From: Bordetella genomosp. 8
Lineage (GTDB): Bacteria > Pseudomonadota > Gammaproteobacteria > Burkholderiales > Burkholderiaceae_B
Length of the DNA: 64,000 bases
Assembly: GCF_002119685.1 (NCBI RefSeq)
Contig: NZ_CP021108.1
Location: 806,001-870,000 of the forward strand
Direction: 5' to 3'
Each line of letters begins with the position of its first letter. The first letter of the stretch is position 1. This document shows positions 26,703-35,128 of the stretch, piece after piece. The notes beneath the pieces were generated by a model. It searched no databases, was not told the DNA's origin, and worked only from the letters and a program-made list of their open reading frames with translations. The position numbers and the translations under genes are program-made.

Positions 26703-28199
26703 ATGCGCGTACTAATAGCAGGATTCAAGCACGAGACCAATACCTTTGCTTCCAACCTGGCCGACTGGGCCGCATTCGAGCGCGGGGAAATGTTCCCCAA
26801 GCCGGTGCGCGGACAGGCCATGCTGGATATGCTGGCGACCGTCGATGTGTCGGCCACCGGCTTCGCCCGGCAAGCGCGCGCACGCGGTTGGACCCTGGTG
26901 CCCAGCCTGTGGTGCGGCGCCGTGCCTTCTTCCTACGTCACCGATGACGCATTCGAGCGCATCTGTGCGTCCATCCTGGAGGACGCCCGCAAGCTGGACT
27001 TCGACGCCATCTACCTGGAACTGCATGGTGCGGCACTGACCGTCTCGTTCGATGACGCGGAAGGCGAATTGCTGGCGCGCATCCGCGCCGTCGTCGGGCC
27101 GGACATCCCCATCGTGGCCAGCCTGGACCTCCACGCCAACGTGACGCGTGCCATGCTGGAACTCGCCGATGGCCTGGTGGCGTTCCGCACCTATCCCCAC
27201 ATCGACTATGTGAAGACGGGCGAACGCGCCGCCGAGCTGCTGGACCGATTGCTGCGCCAGGGGCGGCGGGAAGCCTGTGCCTCCTGGCGGCTGCCATTCC
27301 TGATTTCGATCAATTCGCAGGGTACGGGATCGGAACCGGCCAGGAGCTGCTATGCCCTGCTGGAGGACGTCGACGCGCGATACGGCACGGTGTCGAGCTT
27401 CTGCATGGGATTCCCGGCGTCGGACTTCGACGAATGCGGGCCGGTGCTGTGGGCCCACGGCGAGCGGGCGCGCGAGGCCGTCGCGGCCTTGCAGGCCCGG
27501 GTGGCCGAGCCTTCCCAATGGCGCCTGACGGCGCAGACCGCGCCGCAAGCGGTGGCACGGGCGCTGCAGCGCGCCGCCACCAGCCAGGGGGCGGTGGTCA
27601 TCGCCGATACGCAGGACAACCCGGGCATAGGCGGTACCAGCTCCACCACGGGGGTCCTGCATGCCCTGCTGGACGCGGGGGCGGGCCGCACTTTCCCTGG
27701 ACGTGTGGCCTTGGGGGTGCTCTACGATCCGGCCGCAGCTGCGCTGGCGCATCGCGCAGGCGTGGGCCAGGAGATCCGCTGTGCGCTCGGCGAGTCCGTG
27801 CGGACGCCGGCGGGCGCCAGCGAACCGCCGGTGGAAGGCAGCTTTCGCGTGCTGGCCTTGGCGGACGGCGAGGCGACGTTCAAGGGCCCCAAGATGACGG
27901 GTTTCCGCGCCCAGCTTGGGCCCACGGCCTGCCTGTCGATCGAAGGCATTTCCATCGTCGTGGCCAGCGGCAGGATAGGCGCGCAGGATCGCGAGCTGTT
28001 CCGCATGGTTGGCGTCGAACCGGAGGCCATGAAGATCATCGTCGTCAAGAGTTCGCATCACTTCCGGGCGGATTTCGACAGGCTGGTCGACGACCCGGAA
28101 ACCGATGTGCTGTTCGCGCTGGCGCCGGGGCTGCTCCTGGTCGATCCTGCCGATCTGCCCTGGAAGAAGCTGTCACCGGCCACCCGTCTGCGGCCGTGA
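26703..28199 (+). CDS. M81 family metallopeptidase (MlrC/microcystinase-like)
   Basis: 498 residues, matching the MlrC (microcystinase C) family in length and layout. The N-terminal MRVLIAGFKHETNTF is diagnostic. Probable zinc ligands lie in ASLDLHANVT (about residues 139-148) and in YPHIDYVKTG. The C-terminal DUF1485-type domain begins near residue 300 (TQDNPGIGGTSSTTG). In sphingomonads MlrC cleaves linearised microcystin; other members probably act on small peptides or amides. An AGGGGA site precedes the ATG. It is divergent from a LysR gene and overlaps the convergent MFS gene by 27 bp. Confidence 0.9.
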   Translation: MRVLIAGFKHETNTFASNLADWAAFERGEMFPKPVRGQAMLDMLATVDVSATGFARQARARGWTLVPSLWCGAVPSSYVTDDAFERICASILEDARKLDFDAIYLELHGAALTVSFDDAEGELLARIRAVVGPDIPIVASLDLHANVTRAMLELADGLVAFRTYPHIDYVKTGERAAELLDRLLRQGRREACASWRLPFLISINSQGTGSEPARSCYALLEDVDARYGTVSSFCMGFPASDFDECGPVLWAHGERAREAVAALQARVAEPSQWRLTAQTAPQAVARALQRAATSQGAVVIADTQDNPGIGGTSSTTGVLHALLDAGAGRTFPGRVALGVLYDPAAAALAHRAGVGQEIRCALGESVRTPAGASEPPVEGSFRVLALADGEATFKGPKMTGFRAQLGPTACLSIEGISIVVASGRIGAQDRELFRMVGVEPEAMKIIVVKSSHHFRADFDRLVDDPETDVLFALAPGLLLVDPADLPWKKLSPATRLRP

Positions 28200-29462
28200 T
28201 GCCGGAAAGCCAGGCGAGCTTGCCCGGCGACCCATCAGCAAGCTGACGGCGGCGGCCAGCTGGGCCAGCGCGGCCAGGCAGAACAAGGCCCATGTGCCGC
28301 CGCTCGCACGCAGCAGGCCGAATACGGCGGGCGCAAAGGCATAGGTGGCTTGCGATATGGCGACGATCAAGGGGATGACGGCGGGCGTATCGGCAGGCCG
28401 GAAGTCGACCTGCGCAATCAGCGGGGGAAGCGATGTCGCGTTGCCGATCCCCGAGCCGAACAGCAGCAGGCCGGCCCAGCACAGGACGTCGGCCGGCCAG
28501 CCGTCGTTGCGCAGCGGGAGGCTTGCCAGTAGCGCCAGCACGCCCAGCGTTTGCAGGCCGTAGGCCACCGCGGCGACGCGCCGGCGGTCGGCGCCGGGCG
28601 GCATCAGGCGGCCAACCGCATGGCGGCCCAGGATGGCGCATGCGGTGCACAGCCCCATCGCCGCACCGGCCAGCCGCTCGCCCAGGGTGGGCGCCAGGAT
28701 GGAGAACAGGTGCGCGATCAGGCCGATCTGCGCGAAGAGTCCCAAGGCCATGCCGGCGCACAGCGTCGTGAAGCGCCGGTCGCGCCATACCGAACTGAGC
28801 GGCGCCGCCGTGGAGCGCGTGGCCGTCACGGTCATTGTGGCCCCGCCATCCACCGCTTGTCCTTTGGATGCCGGCGTGTGCCGGAAGACGCCGACCGCCA
28901 GCGCCGTCACGATGGCGACCATCGCGATCCCGACGGCCGCCGCCGCGCCACCGAAGCCCATGCGTTCGATCAGCAGTACCCATAAAGGGGAGAACAGCAC
29001 GCCGCCCATGCTGGCGCCGTTGTAGGCCATGCCCAATGCGGCGGGGCGTCGCGCCGCATACCACGGCGCGATCAAGGCATTGACCGCCGCCGCGCCCATG
29101 GCCACCCAGCCCGCGCCGCTCAAGGCGGCCGCGGCGAACAGTTGCGCCGGCGTCGCGGCCGCCGACCATCCATATATGCCGGCCGCCAGCAGCACGGCGC
29201 CCAACACCGTAATACGTGGCACGCCGAAGCGCCGGTACAGCCGGGGAAGATTGGCGACGACCAGGGCGCCGAGTACGAAATGAAAAGTGATCGCCGCCGA
29301 TGCCACCGCCACGTCCGCGACACCTCGGCGCAGCACATCCTGCAGGTAAATAGGTGGGCCGTAGAAGCCCACGCCCCAGCCGAACACGGCCAGCACGAAG
29401 GTGGCCGCGATGATCGTGCCGCCGAAAAAAGGATGATGCTTGGCGTCCGTGCCTGGCGTCAT
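28173..29462 (-). CDS. MFS transporter (OFA/monocarboxylate-like)
   Basis: 429 residues from ATG 29462, which has GGGAAG directly upstream; an earlier start at 29516 would run through the divergent promoter. About twelve helices are visible, beginning FFGGTIIAATFVLAVFGWGVGFYGPPIYL, with AAPWYAARRPAALGMAYNGASMGGVLFSPL in the first half, the arrangement seen in oxalate/formate and monocarboxylate carriers. It is convergent with the M81 peptidase gene and divergent from an ArsR-family gene that is 74 bp away. Confidence 0.85.
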   Translation of the reverse strand: MTPGTDAKHHPFFGGTIIAATFVLAVFGWGVGFYGPPIYLQDVLRRGVADVAVASAAITFHFVLGALVVANLPRLYRRFGVPRITVLGAVLLAAGIYGWSAAATPAQLFAAAALSGAGWVAMGAAAVNALIAPWYAARRPAALGMAYNGASMGGVLFSPLWVLLIERMGFGGAAAAVGIAMVAIVTALAVGVFRHTPASKGQAVDGGATMTVTATRSTAAPLSSVWRDRRFTTLCAGMALGLFAQIGLIAHLFSILAPTLGERLAGAAMGLCTACAILGRHAVGRLMPPGADRRRVAAVAYGLQTLGVLALLASLPLRNDGWPADVLCWAGLLLFGSGIGNATSLPPLIAQVDFRPADTPAVIPLIVAISQATYAFAPAVFGLLRASGGTWALFCLAALAQLAAAVSLLMGRRASSPGFPASRPQTGGR

Positions 29463-29508
29463 GTCTTCCCTTGCCTTGATGTCGAGGCGCCCAGTATGCT
29501 GGAACCTC

Positions 29509-29518
29509 GTATGCATAC
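29509..29518. promoter_or_regulatory. Palindrome in the MFS/ArsR divergent region
   Basis: GTATGCATAC is a perfect 10-bp palindrome in the short gap between the divergent MFS and ArsR-type genes. Its place fits an operator for the ArsR-type regulator controlling both genes. Confidence 0.45.
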
Positions 29519-29536
29519 TTCGGGATGGGTCGAATC

Positions 29537-30343
29537 ATGCAATACACGGACAGGGCACCCAGGCCAGCGCGGCCGCCACGTGGCGCCAAGGCCGCCAAGG
29601 CCACCACCGCCTCCACTGCCATCAGCGGTCGCGTCGACCACGGTGGGAATCCGCTGCCGAATGCGGACGCCGGCGCCGCGACGGCCGACGTCCAGTTGGC
29701 GGCCATCGCCGCCGCGATCGGCGATCCGGTGCGCGCCCGCATGCTGTGCAGCCTGCTCGACGGACACGCGCGCACCGCGACCGAACTCGCGGCGGTGGCC
29801 GAGATCGGCGCATCGACCGCCAGCAGCCACTTCACGCGCTTGCGCGAACAGGGCCTGGTGGAACAGGCCACGCAGGGCAAGCACCGCTACTACCGCCTGG
29901 CCAGCCCCGAAGTCGCCGGCGCGCTGGAGTCGCTGCTGGTGATCGCCGGCGTCAAGGCCACGCCCTACACACCGACCACGCCGCCGGCGCTGCGCGAGGC
30001 GCGCACCTGCTACAAGCATATGGCCGGCACGGTCGCCGTCCGCATCCACGACGCCTTCCTGGCGCGCGGCTACCTGCGCAACCGCTCGGGCCAATACGTC
30101 CTGACGCCAGCCGGCTCGACCTACCTGGAAGGGATAGGCATGGACATCGAGGCCATCCGCACGACGCGCCGCAGCTTCGCCCACCCCTGCCTGGACTGGA
30201 GCGCCCGCAAACCCCACATCGGCGGCGCCCTGGGCGACGCCCTGCTGGCCCATTTCGTGGCGCGCCGGTGGGTCGAAAAGCAACTGGACAGCCGCGCGCT
30301 GCGCCTGACACGCAGCGGCGAGCGCGCGCTGCGGTTCGAGTAA
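29537..30343 (+). CDS. ArsR-family winged-helix regulator
   Basis: About 268 residues, long for the family because of a 50-residue low-complexity N-terminus and a C-terminal extension. The helix-turn-helix core is AAIAAAIGDPVRARMLCSLLDGHARTATELAAVAEIGASTASSHFTRLREQGLVEQ. The cysteine pair of metal-sensing ArsR (ELCVCD) is absent, so a metal ligand is unlikely. The C-terminal part (ARTCYKHMAGTVAVRIHDAF) is found in ArsR-type repressors of MFS genes. ATG 29537 is chosen; 29525 is in frame but has no room for a ribosome site. It probably controls the divergent MFS gene. Confidence 0.88.
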   Translation: MQYTDRAPRPARPPRGAKAAKATTASTAISGRVDHGGNPLPNADAGAATADVQLAAIAAAIGDPVRARMLCSLLDGHARTATELAAVAEIGASTASSHFTRLREQGLVEQATQGKHRYYRLASPEVAGALESLLVIAGVKATPYTPTTPPALREARTCYKHMAGTVAVRIHDAFLARGYLRNRSGQYVLTPAGSTYLEGIGMDIEAIRTTRRSFAHPCLDWSARKPHIGGALGDALLAHFVARRWVEKQLDSRALRLTRSGERALRFE

Positions 30344-30412
30344 AAAAGTCAGGAATTTCACTGAATACGGTAATTTCAGCAAATGCTGAAATCCGTGAAT
30401 ACAGTGAAATTC
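30341..30412 (-). terminator. Long hairpin terminator between convergent arsR and lysR genes
   Basis: A roughly 29-bp imperfect inverted repeat (30353-30381 with 30384-30412; outer arms GAATTTCACTG/CAGTGAAATTC, inner arms ATTTCAGCA/TGCTGAAAT) is followed on the minus strand by a run of six T. It is a strong intrinsic terminator for the lysR gene ending at 30444. The T-run overlaps the stop codon of the arsR gene. On the plus strand there is no T-tract. Confidence 0.75.
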
Positions 30413-30443
30413 GAACGGCAGGTGCGGACACGCTGCACGCGCG

Positions 30444-31361
30444 CTATGCGCCTGCGCCGTCCGCCAGTTTCGACGGGAATACCTCCACCAGCCAGTCGAT
30501 GAATACGCGCAGGCGCCGGGCGACGTAGCGGTTCTGCGGATAGATGACCGAAAAAGGGTAGGGAGGCGGCCGCCACTTTTCCAGTATTTCCACCAACGCG
30601 CCGCTGCGCAGGGCCGGGCCGGCGGCGTAGGTGAATGTCTGGATGATCCCCAGGCCCGCCAGGCAGGCCGCCAGGTGGGCATTGCTTTCGTTCACGCCCA
30701 CCTGGTGCTCCCCCTTGATCTCGGTTTTCTCGCCGTTATGCCTGAATCGAAAGGGGACGGCGCGGTTGTTCTGGGTGGAGATGTAGTTGACCAGCCGGTG
30801 CCCGTTCTGCAATTCCAGCGGATAGGCGGGGACGCCGTACTGCTTCAAGTAGGCCGGCGATGCGCAGGTCACCATCACGGCGTGGCCGACAGGGCGCGCG
30901 ACCAGCGTTGCGTTGTTCGGTACGCCGCCGCGAATGACGCAGTCGACGTTGTCGCCGATCAGGTCGATGGAGCGGTCGGATACACCCAGTTCGATCCGGA
31001 TTTCCGGATAGCGGGCAATGAAATCCGGCAGCAAGGGGATCAGCACGTCGCGAGCGGTGGACCCGCCGACGTCGATACGCAGGCGGCCGCGCGGTTTGCC
31101 ATGTGCTGCGTTGAAGGAGGCGTCGACGTCTTCCAGGTCATTGAGCAGGCGCGCGGTCTTCGCGTAGTAGTCCTGGCCTTCCGGCGTGACGGTGACGCGG
31201 CGGGTGGTCCGCTGCAGCAGCTTGACGCCGAGATGCGCCTCCAGATCCTGTACCAGCTTGCTCAAAGTGGCATTGGGCATGTCGATAGAGTCGGCCGCCC
31301 GCGTGAAGTTGCCGGCTTCCACGACCCGGGCGAATGCGCGTATGGCAAGGAGCTGATCCAT
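30444..31361 (-). CDS. LysR-family transcriptional regulator
   Basis: 305 residues. The N-terminal helix-turn-helix is MDQLLAIRAFARVVEAGNFTRAADSIDMPNATLSKLVQDLEAHLG, followed by RTTRRVTVTPEG and the effector-binding domain (RLRIDVGGSTARDVLIPLLPDF). This is the CrgA/DmlR-like subgroup that often represses a divergent oxidoreductase gene. The divergent neighbour, 172 bp away, is a short-chain dehydrogenase, which is the likely target. Confidence 0.93.
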   Translation of the reverse strand: MDQLLAIRAFARVVEAGNFTRAADSIDMPNATLSKLVQDLEAHLGVKLLQRTTRRVTVTPEGQDYYAKTARLLNDLEDVDASFNAAHGKPRGRLRIDVGGSTARDVLIPLLPDFIARYPEIRIELGVSDRSIDLIGDNVDCVIRGGVPNNATLVARPVGHAVMVTCASPAYLKQYGVPAYPLELQNGHRLVNYISTQNNRAVPFRFRHNGEKTEIKGEHQVGVNESNAHLAACLAGLGIIQTFTYAAGPALRSGALVEILEKWRPPPYPFSVIYPQNRYVARRLRVFIDWLVEVFPSKLADGAGA

Positions 31362-31368
31362 TTTGATT

Positions 31369-31384
31369 ATCCACGTGCATGGAT
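31369..31384. promoter_or_regulatory. Inverted repeat, candidate LysR box
   Basis: ATCCA and TGGAT flank a 6-base spacer just upstream of the lysR start. The position and the interrupted dyad fit a LysR autoregulatory site. Confidence 0.4.
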
Positions 31385-31390
31385 AGTGAT

Positions 31391-31410
31391 TCCATTGTTC
31401 TCCATTGTTC
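31391..31410. repeat. Exact 10-bp tandem repeat in a divergent promoter
   Basis: TCCATTGTTC occurs twice in tandem (31391-31400, 31401-31410), and a partial third copy (CCAT) follows. It lies between the divergent lysR and SDR genes and may be part of the regulator's binding region. Confidence 0.6.
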
Positions 31411-31533
31411 CATAAATACGAAGCCCCTACAGTCTCTCCATGGCCTGACGACCTGCCGATCGCGAATCGCGTCGGAAAGCGCGAAAAAGCGCGCGGTCAG
31501 GGCCTCCTGTAACCAGCAGAATGGAGCAAAGTC

Positions 31534-32283
31534 ATGAGCAAGCAACTGAACGGAAAGATCGCCCTGGTCACCGGCGGCAGCACGGGTATCGGCCTGGCGG
31601 CGGCCCAGGAATTGGCCGCGCAAGGCGCGCGTGTCTTCATCACCGGCCGGCGCCAGGCCGAGCTGGACGCCGCGGTGGCGGCGATAGGCCCGGCCGCCAC
31701 CGCCATCCGCGCGGATGCGTCCGTCCTGTCCGACCTTGATGCGGTCTATGCGCAGATCGCCAGGACGGCCGGCAGGCTGGACATCCTGTTCGCCAATGCC
31801 GGCGGCGGCGACATGCTGCCGCTGGGTGCGATCACCGAGGAACACTTCGACCGCATCTTCGGCACCAACGTGCGCGGCGTGCTCTTCACCGTGCAGAAGG
31901 CGCTGCCCCTGCTGGTCGATGGCGCGTCGGTGATCCTGACGTCTTCCACGGCTGCCGTGATGGGCACGGCCAACTTCAGCGTCTACAGCGCCAGCAAGGC
32001 GGCGGTGCGCAACTTCGCCCGTTCCTGGGCGCTGGATCTGAAGGATCGGGGCATCCGCGTCAACGTCGTCAGCCCGGGTCCTGTCCGCACGCCAGGCTTG
32101 GGCGGCCTGGTTCCTGATGAGGGGCGCCAGGGCCTGTTCGACTACCTGGCCTCACAGATACCGCTGGGACGCCTGGGCGAGCCTGAAGAGGTCGGCAAGG
32201 CGGTGGCCTTCCTGGCTTCCGACGCGTCCAGCTTCGTCAACGGCATCGAACTGTTCGTCGACGGCGGCATGGCGCAGGTCTGA
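31534..32283 (+). CDS. SDR-family oxidoreductase
   Basis: 249 residues, a classical short-chain dehydrogenase. The cofactor motif is [16 protein letters not shown] occurs in [10 protein letters not shown], and the catalytic set is SS-x-Y-x3-K ([17 protein letters not shown]). TGRRQAE after strand 2 suggests NADP(H). The C-terminus [13 protein letters not shown] is typical. It is divergent from a LysR gene of the type that often represses such dehydrogenases. Confidence 0.92.
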   Translation: MSKQLNGKIALVTGGSTGIGLAAAQELAAQGARVFITGRRQAELDAAVAAIGPAATAIRADASVLSDLDAVYAQIARTAGRLDILFANAGGGDMLPLGAITEEHFDRIFGTNVRGVLFTVQKALPLLVDGASVILTSSTAAVMGTANFSVYSASKAAVRNFARSWALDLKDRGIRVNVVSPGPVRTPGLGGLVPDEGRQGLFDYLASQIPLGRLGEPEEVGKAVAFLASDASSFVNGIELFVDGGMAQV

Positions 32284-32376
32284 CCGTCGCGGCGTCTGGC
32301 ATCCAGGGGTGAGCCGGGGCGCGCATTGCGATGCCCGGCTCTTCTCCCGGCCAGGATGGCCGGCCCGCTGCCGCCA

Positions 32377-33054
32377 TCAGGCCTGCTGGCGCAGTGCCTG
32401 GGCGATGGCTTCCCCGACCAGGCCGCCCGATGCGGGATTCTGGCCAGTGATCAACCGCCCATCGACTACCAGCTTGGGCTGCCACGGTTCGACCGATTCG
32501 TGGATGGCGCCTTCCGCGCGCAATGCGCTTTCCAGATCGAACGGCACGTCGCTTCTGGCGTAGCCGTCTTCCTCGGCCGTCGAGAATGACGCCAGCCGGC
32601 GGCCGCGAACGAGGGGGCTGCCATCGGGCAGGGTGACGCCCAGCAGCGCGGCGGGGCCGTGGCACACGGCTGCGACGATCTTGCCGCCATTCCAGGCGCG
32701 CTGCACGGCATCCTGGATCTCCGGATTGCGGGCGATATCGACCATGGGGCCCAATCCGCCGGGAAAGAAGATGGCGTCGTAGTCCAGTACGTCCACTTCG
32801 GAAAGCTTCCTGCTGTGCGCCATGCGGCGGTACGACTTGCTTTCCCGGAAGGCGGCCTGCACGGCGTCGTTGGCGTCGAAGCCGTCTTCCGGCGGCTTTC
32901 CGCCCGACAGCGACGCGTATTCCACGGCGATGCCAGCCTGGTCGAGCGCTTCGAAGGGGTGGGCGATCTCCGGAAAGAAGAATCCGGTGGCGCGATGGTT
33001 GGGGCCGATCTCCGCGGCGTTTGTCACAACGAAAAGTACATGTCGAACGGTCAT
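32377..33054 (-). CDS. DJ-1/PfpI family protein (HchA-like)
   Basis: 225 residues. The nucleophile elbow is AAVCHGPAALLG with C131 and the adjacent H132; an acidic residue (E24/E29 region) near the N-terminus would complete the site. FFPGGLGPMVDI is the family's strand-3 motif. Close relatives are class I glutamine-amidotransferase-like chaperones, glyoxalases III or isonitrile-hydratase-like enzymes. It is divergent from a LysR gene (33206) that probably controls it. Confidence 0.9.
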   Translation of the reverse strand: MTVRHVLFVVTNAAEIGPNHRATGFFFPEIAHPFEALDQAGIAVEYASLSGGKPPEDGFDANDAVQAAFRESKSYRRMAHSRKLSEVDVLDYDAIFFPGGLGPMVDIARNPEIQDAVQRAWNGGKIVAAVCHGPAALLGVTLPDGSPLVRGRRLASFSTAEEDGYARSDVPFDLESALRAEGAIHESVEPWQPKLVVDGRLITGQNPASGGLVGEAIAQALRQQA

Positions 33055-33146
33055 GGCAGGCTCCTGTCTGGTTGAACGTAGCCCCGTGCTTCGGGGAATG
33101 AAGGCACTTTAGATAAATCGCCGTTCGCCCGGTAGCACCGCTCGGA

Positions 33147-33176
33147 TTGACGTATTGGATTATAAAATTGGACAAT
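33147..33176 (+). promoter_or_regulatory. Promoter of the LysR gene at 33206
   Basis: TTGACG at 33147-33152 and GACAAT at 33171-33176 with an 18-base, very AT-rich spacer form a good housekeeping promoter about 30 bp upstream of the start codon. AT-richness is unusual for this window. Confidence 0.5.
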
Positions 33177-33205
33177 GCTCGGTCACGATGCACGTGGGGA
33201 ATGGC

Positions 33206-34099
33206 ATGAGCGGTACGTCGCCGATACTCGACGAGCTGCGCGCGATGGCAGTCTTCGCGACGGTCGTCCGCTGCGGCAGCTTCGCGGCCGCGGCCCGCTC
33301 GCTCGGCCTGACCCGGGCAGTGGTCAGCCACCATGTGCGTGCGCTGGAGCTACGGCTGGGCGTGCCCCTGGCGCAGCGAAGCACGCGGAGTTTCAGCCTG
33401 ACTCCGGCGGGCGACGCGTTCCGCGTGCACTGCGAACGCTTGCTGGATGAGGCTTCCGACGGCATCCGCGGCATGGAGTTGCTGCGTGCCGAACCGCGCG
33501 GCGAAGTCCGCCTGACCTGTTCCCATCACTTCGGCCATAAGCGCGTCCTTCCCGCCTTGGTGGAGTTTCGCAGGCGTTATCCCGCAATACGCCTGCACAT
33601 GTCGATGAGCGACGCCAATGTCGATCTGGTGCAGGCGGGTGTGGAGCTGGCGGTGCGGGCGGGTCCGTTGCCGGACTCGGACCTGGTGGCGCGTGCGTGG
33701 GTGCGGGAGACCACGATGCTGTGCGCCTCACCCGGCTATCTGCGCCGGCATGGAACGCCGGACACGGTCGCGGATCTGGCGCAGCATCGCTGGGTCATTT
33801 ATCCGCCCAGCCAGCGATCCGTCGCGGTGCGGACGAAGCAGGGTCGTGTCGACGTCCCGGTTCAGGGCGATATCGTCACCGACAGCGCGGCATCCCGCCT
33901 GGCTTTCGTGCTGGCCGGGGAAGGCATTGCCCGGCTACCGGCCTACGACGCCGCGGCCGCGCTCGCCGCCGGCGACCTGGTGCGCCTGTTGCCGGACGTC
34001 GAAACGCCGCCGTTGGATATCTTCCTGTTGCATGCCAGACGAATCGGGCCGAGCGCCCGTCTGCTGCGGGATTTTCTTCTGGACGCCGCGAAAGACTAG
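33206..34099 (+). CDS. LysR-family transcriptional regulator
   Basis: 297 residues from ATG 33206, chosen because GGGGA stands six bases upstream; 33188 is in frame. The helix-turn-helix is MAVFATVVRCGSFAAAARSLGLTRAVVSHHVRALELRLG, followed by RSTRSFSLTPAG and the effector domain (GEVRLTCSHHFGHKRVLPALVEF). Its divergent neighbour is a DJ-1/PfpI gene, the probable target. Confidence 0.92.
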   Translation: MSGTSPILDELRAMAVFATVVRCGSFAAAARSLGLTRAVVSHHVRALELRLGVPLAQRSTRSFSLTPAGDAFRVHCERLLDEASDGIRGMELLRAEPRGEVRLTCSHHFGHKRVLPALVEFRRRYPAIRLHMSMSDANVDLVQAGVELAVRAGPLPDSDLVARAWVRETTMLCASPGYLRRHGTPDTVADLAQHRWVIYPPSQRSVAVRTKQGRVDVPVQGDIVTDSAASRLAFVLAGEGIARLPAYDAAAALAAGDLVRLLPDVETPPLDIFLLHARRIGPSARLLRDFLLDAAKD

Positions 34100-34159
34100 A
34101 GACGCTGGCGCCAGTGTGGCCGGCGGCTGGGCTGGCGGCGCAGCGCAGCCGGTTCGCGG

Positions 34160-35128
34160 CTATGCCTGCCCATGCATATGGGTCAGGACCAGCGCGGTCG
34201 CCGCGGCGCGGGTTTCCACGCCCAGCTTTACGTATACGTGCTCCAGATGCTTGTTCACCGTGCGCGGGCTCATGCCGAGGATGTCGCTGATGTCCCGGTT
34301 GGTCTTGCCCTTGGCAAGCCAAAGCAGGACTTCGTTCTCCCTGGCCGTGAGCTGATACGCCACGGCCAGCGAGGAAGCCGGCGGCGGCGGGGCGCAGCGC
34401 TCGTCCATCAACAGCACGTGCTCGCCGGGCTTGCGGGACGCCGTCAGCCGGATGCGCAGTTCGCGCTCGCCCGTCTGGCGCACGAAGGTGGGCGCTTCCT
34501 CGGCGGCCGTGGCGCCCGCGTCCGCCACGTCGCCCCCGCCTCCCGCGGGCAGGGCCGCGCCCGCGAGATGCTGGGCGATCCATTTCGACACCGGCGCCGG
34601 CAGGCCATCGGCGTCGTCGCCAAAGAACTCCGTCAGCCACATCCGCGCCTTGGCGGTCATCCACGTGACCGCGCCAGCGTCGTCCAGGACCACGACGGCA
34701 TTGGCCACCGCATCCATGGCATTGATGGCGACCGACATCATGCGGGCGTTGCGCAAATGGGCTTGCAGCCGGGCCAGCACGACATTGGTGTCCAGCGGCT
34801 TGACGACATAATCGATGCCGCCTGCCTGGAAGCCCCGCACCACGTCTTCGGGCTCGGTCAGGCCCGTCATGAACACCACGGGAACGTGGCCGGCGGTGGG
34901 GTGGGCCTTGATGCGGCGGCAGGTCTCGAAGCCGTCCATGCCCGGCATGACCGCGTCCAGCAGCACGATGTCCGGCACCACGAAATCCAGCCGCTCCAGG
35001 GCGGAGTGGCCGTCGGTGGCGACGATCACCATATAGCCGGCGTGGTCCAGCGCCTCGGACAGCATCTTGAGGTTGTCCGGGGTATCGTCCACGAGCAGGA
35101 CCAGGTTGTTAGCGGACGGCGGCGACAT
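34160..35128 (-). CDS. LuxR-type response regulator, partner of the NCS1-kinase
   Basis: 322 residues in three parts. The receiver domain (about 8-125) has D58 in IVLLDAVMPGMDG, acidic DD near 14 and K110 in YVVKPLD. The middle (135-235) looks like a degenerate PAS domain with a proline/glycine-rich break. The LuxR/GerE helix-turn-helix (258-315) reads LTARENEVLLWLAKGKTNRDISDILGMSPRTVNKHLEHVY. Its start lies inside the end of the kinase gene (20-bp overlap), so the two are co-translated and almost certainly a cognate pair. Expected targets are the divergent amide-uptake and formamidase operon, through the palindromes at 38533-38604. Confidence 0.92.
   Translation of the reverse strand: MSPPSANNLVLLVDDTPDNLKMLSEALDHAGYMVIVATDGHSALERLDFVVPDIVLLDAVMPGMDGFETCRRIKAHPTAGHVPVVFMTGLTEPEDVVRGFQAGGIDYVVKPLDTNVVLARLQAHLRNARMMSVAINAMDAVANAVVVLDDAGAVTWMTAKARMWLTEFFGDDADGLPAPVSKWIAQHLAGAALPAGGGGDVADAGATAAEEAPTFVRQTGERELRIRLTASRKPGEHVLLMDERCAPPPPASSLAVAYQLTARENEVLLWLAKGKTNRDISDILGMSPRTVNKHLEHVYVKLGVETRAAATALVLTHMHGQA

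Noticed and set aside
34102..34117. Dyad around CTGGCGCCAG between lysR and the response regulator gene
   Set aside because: Short, GC-rich and without T-run; likely chance in this composition.
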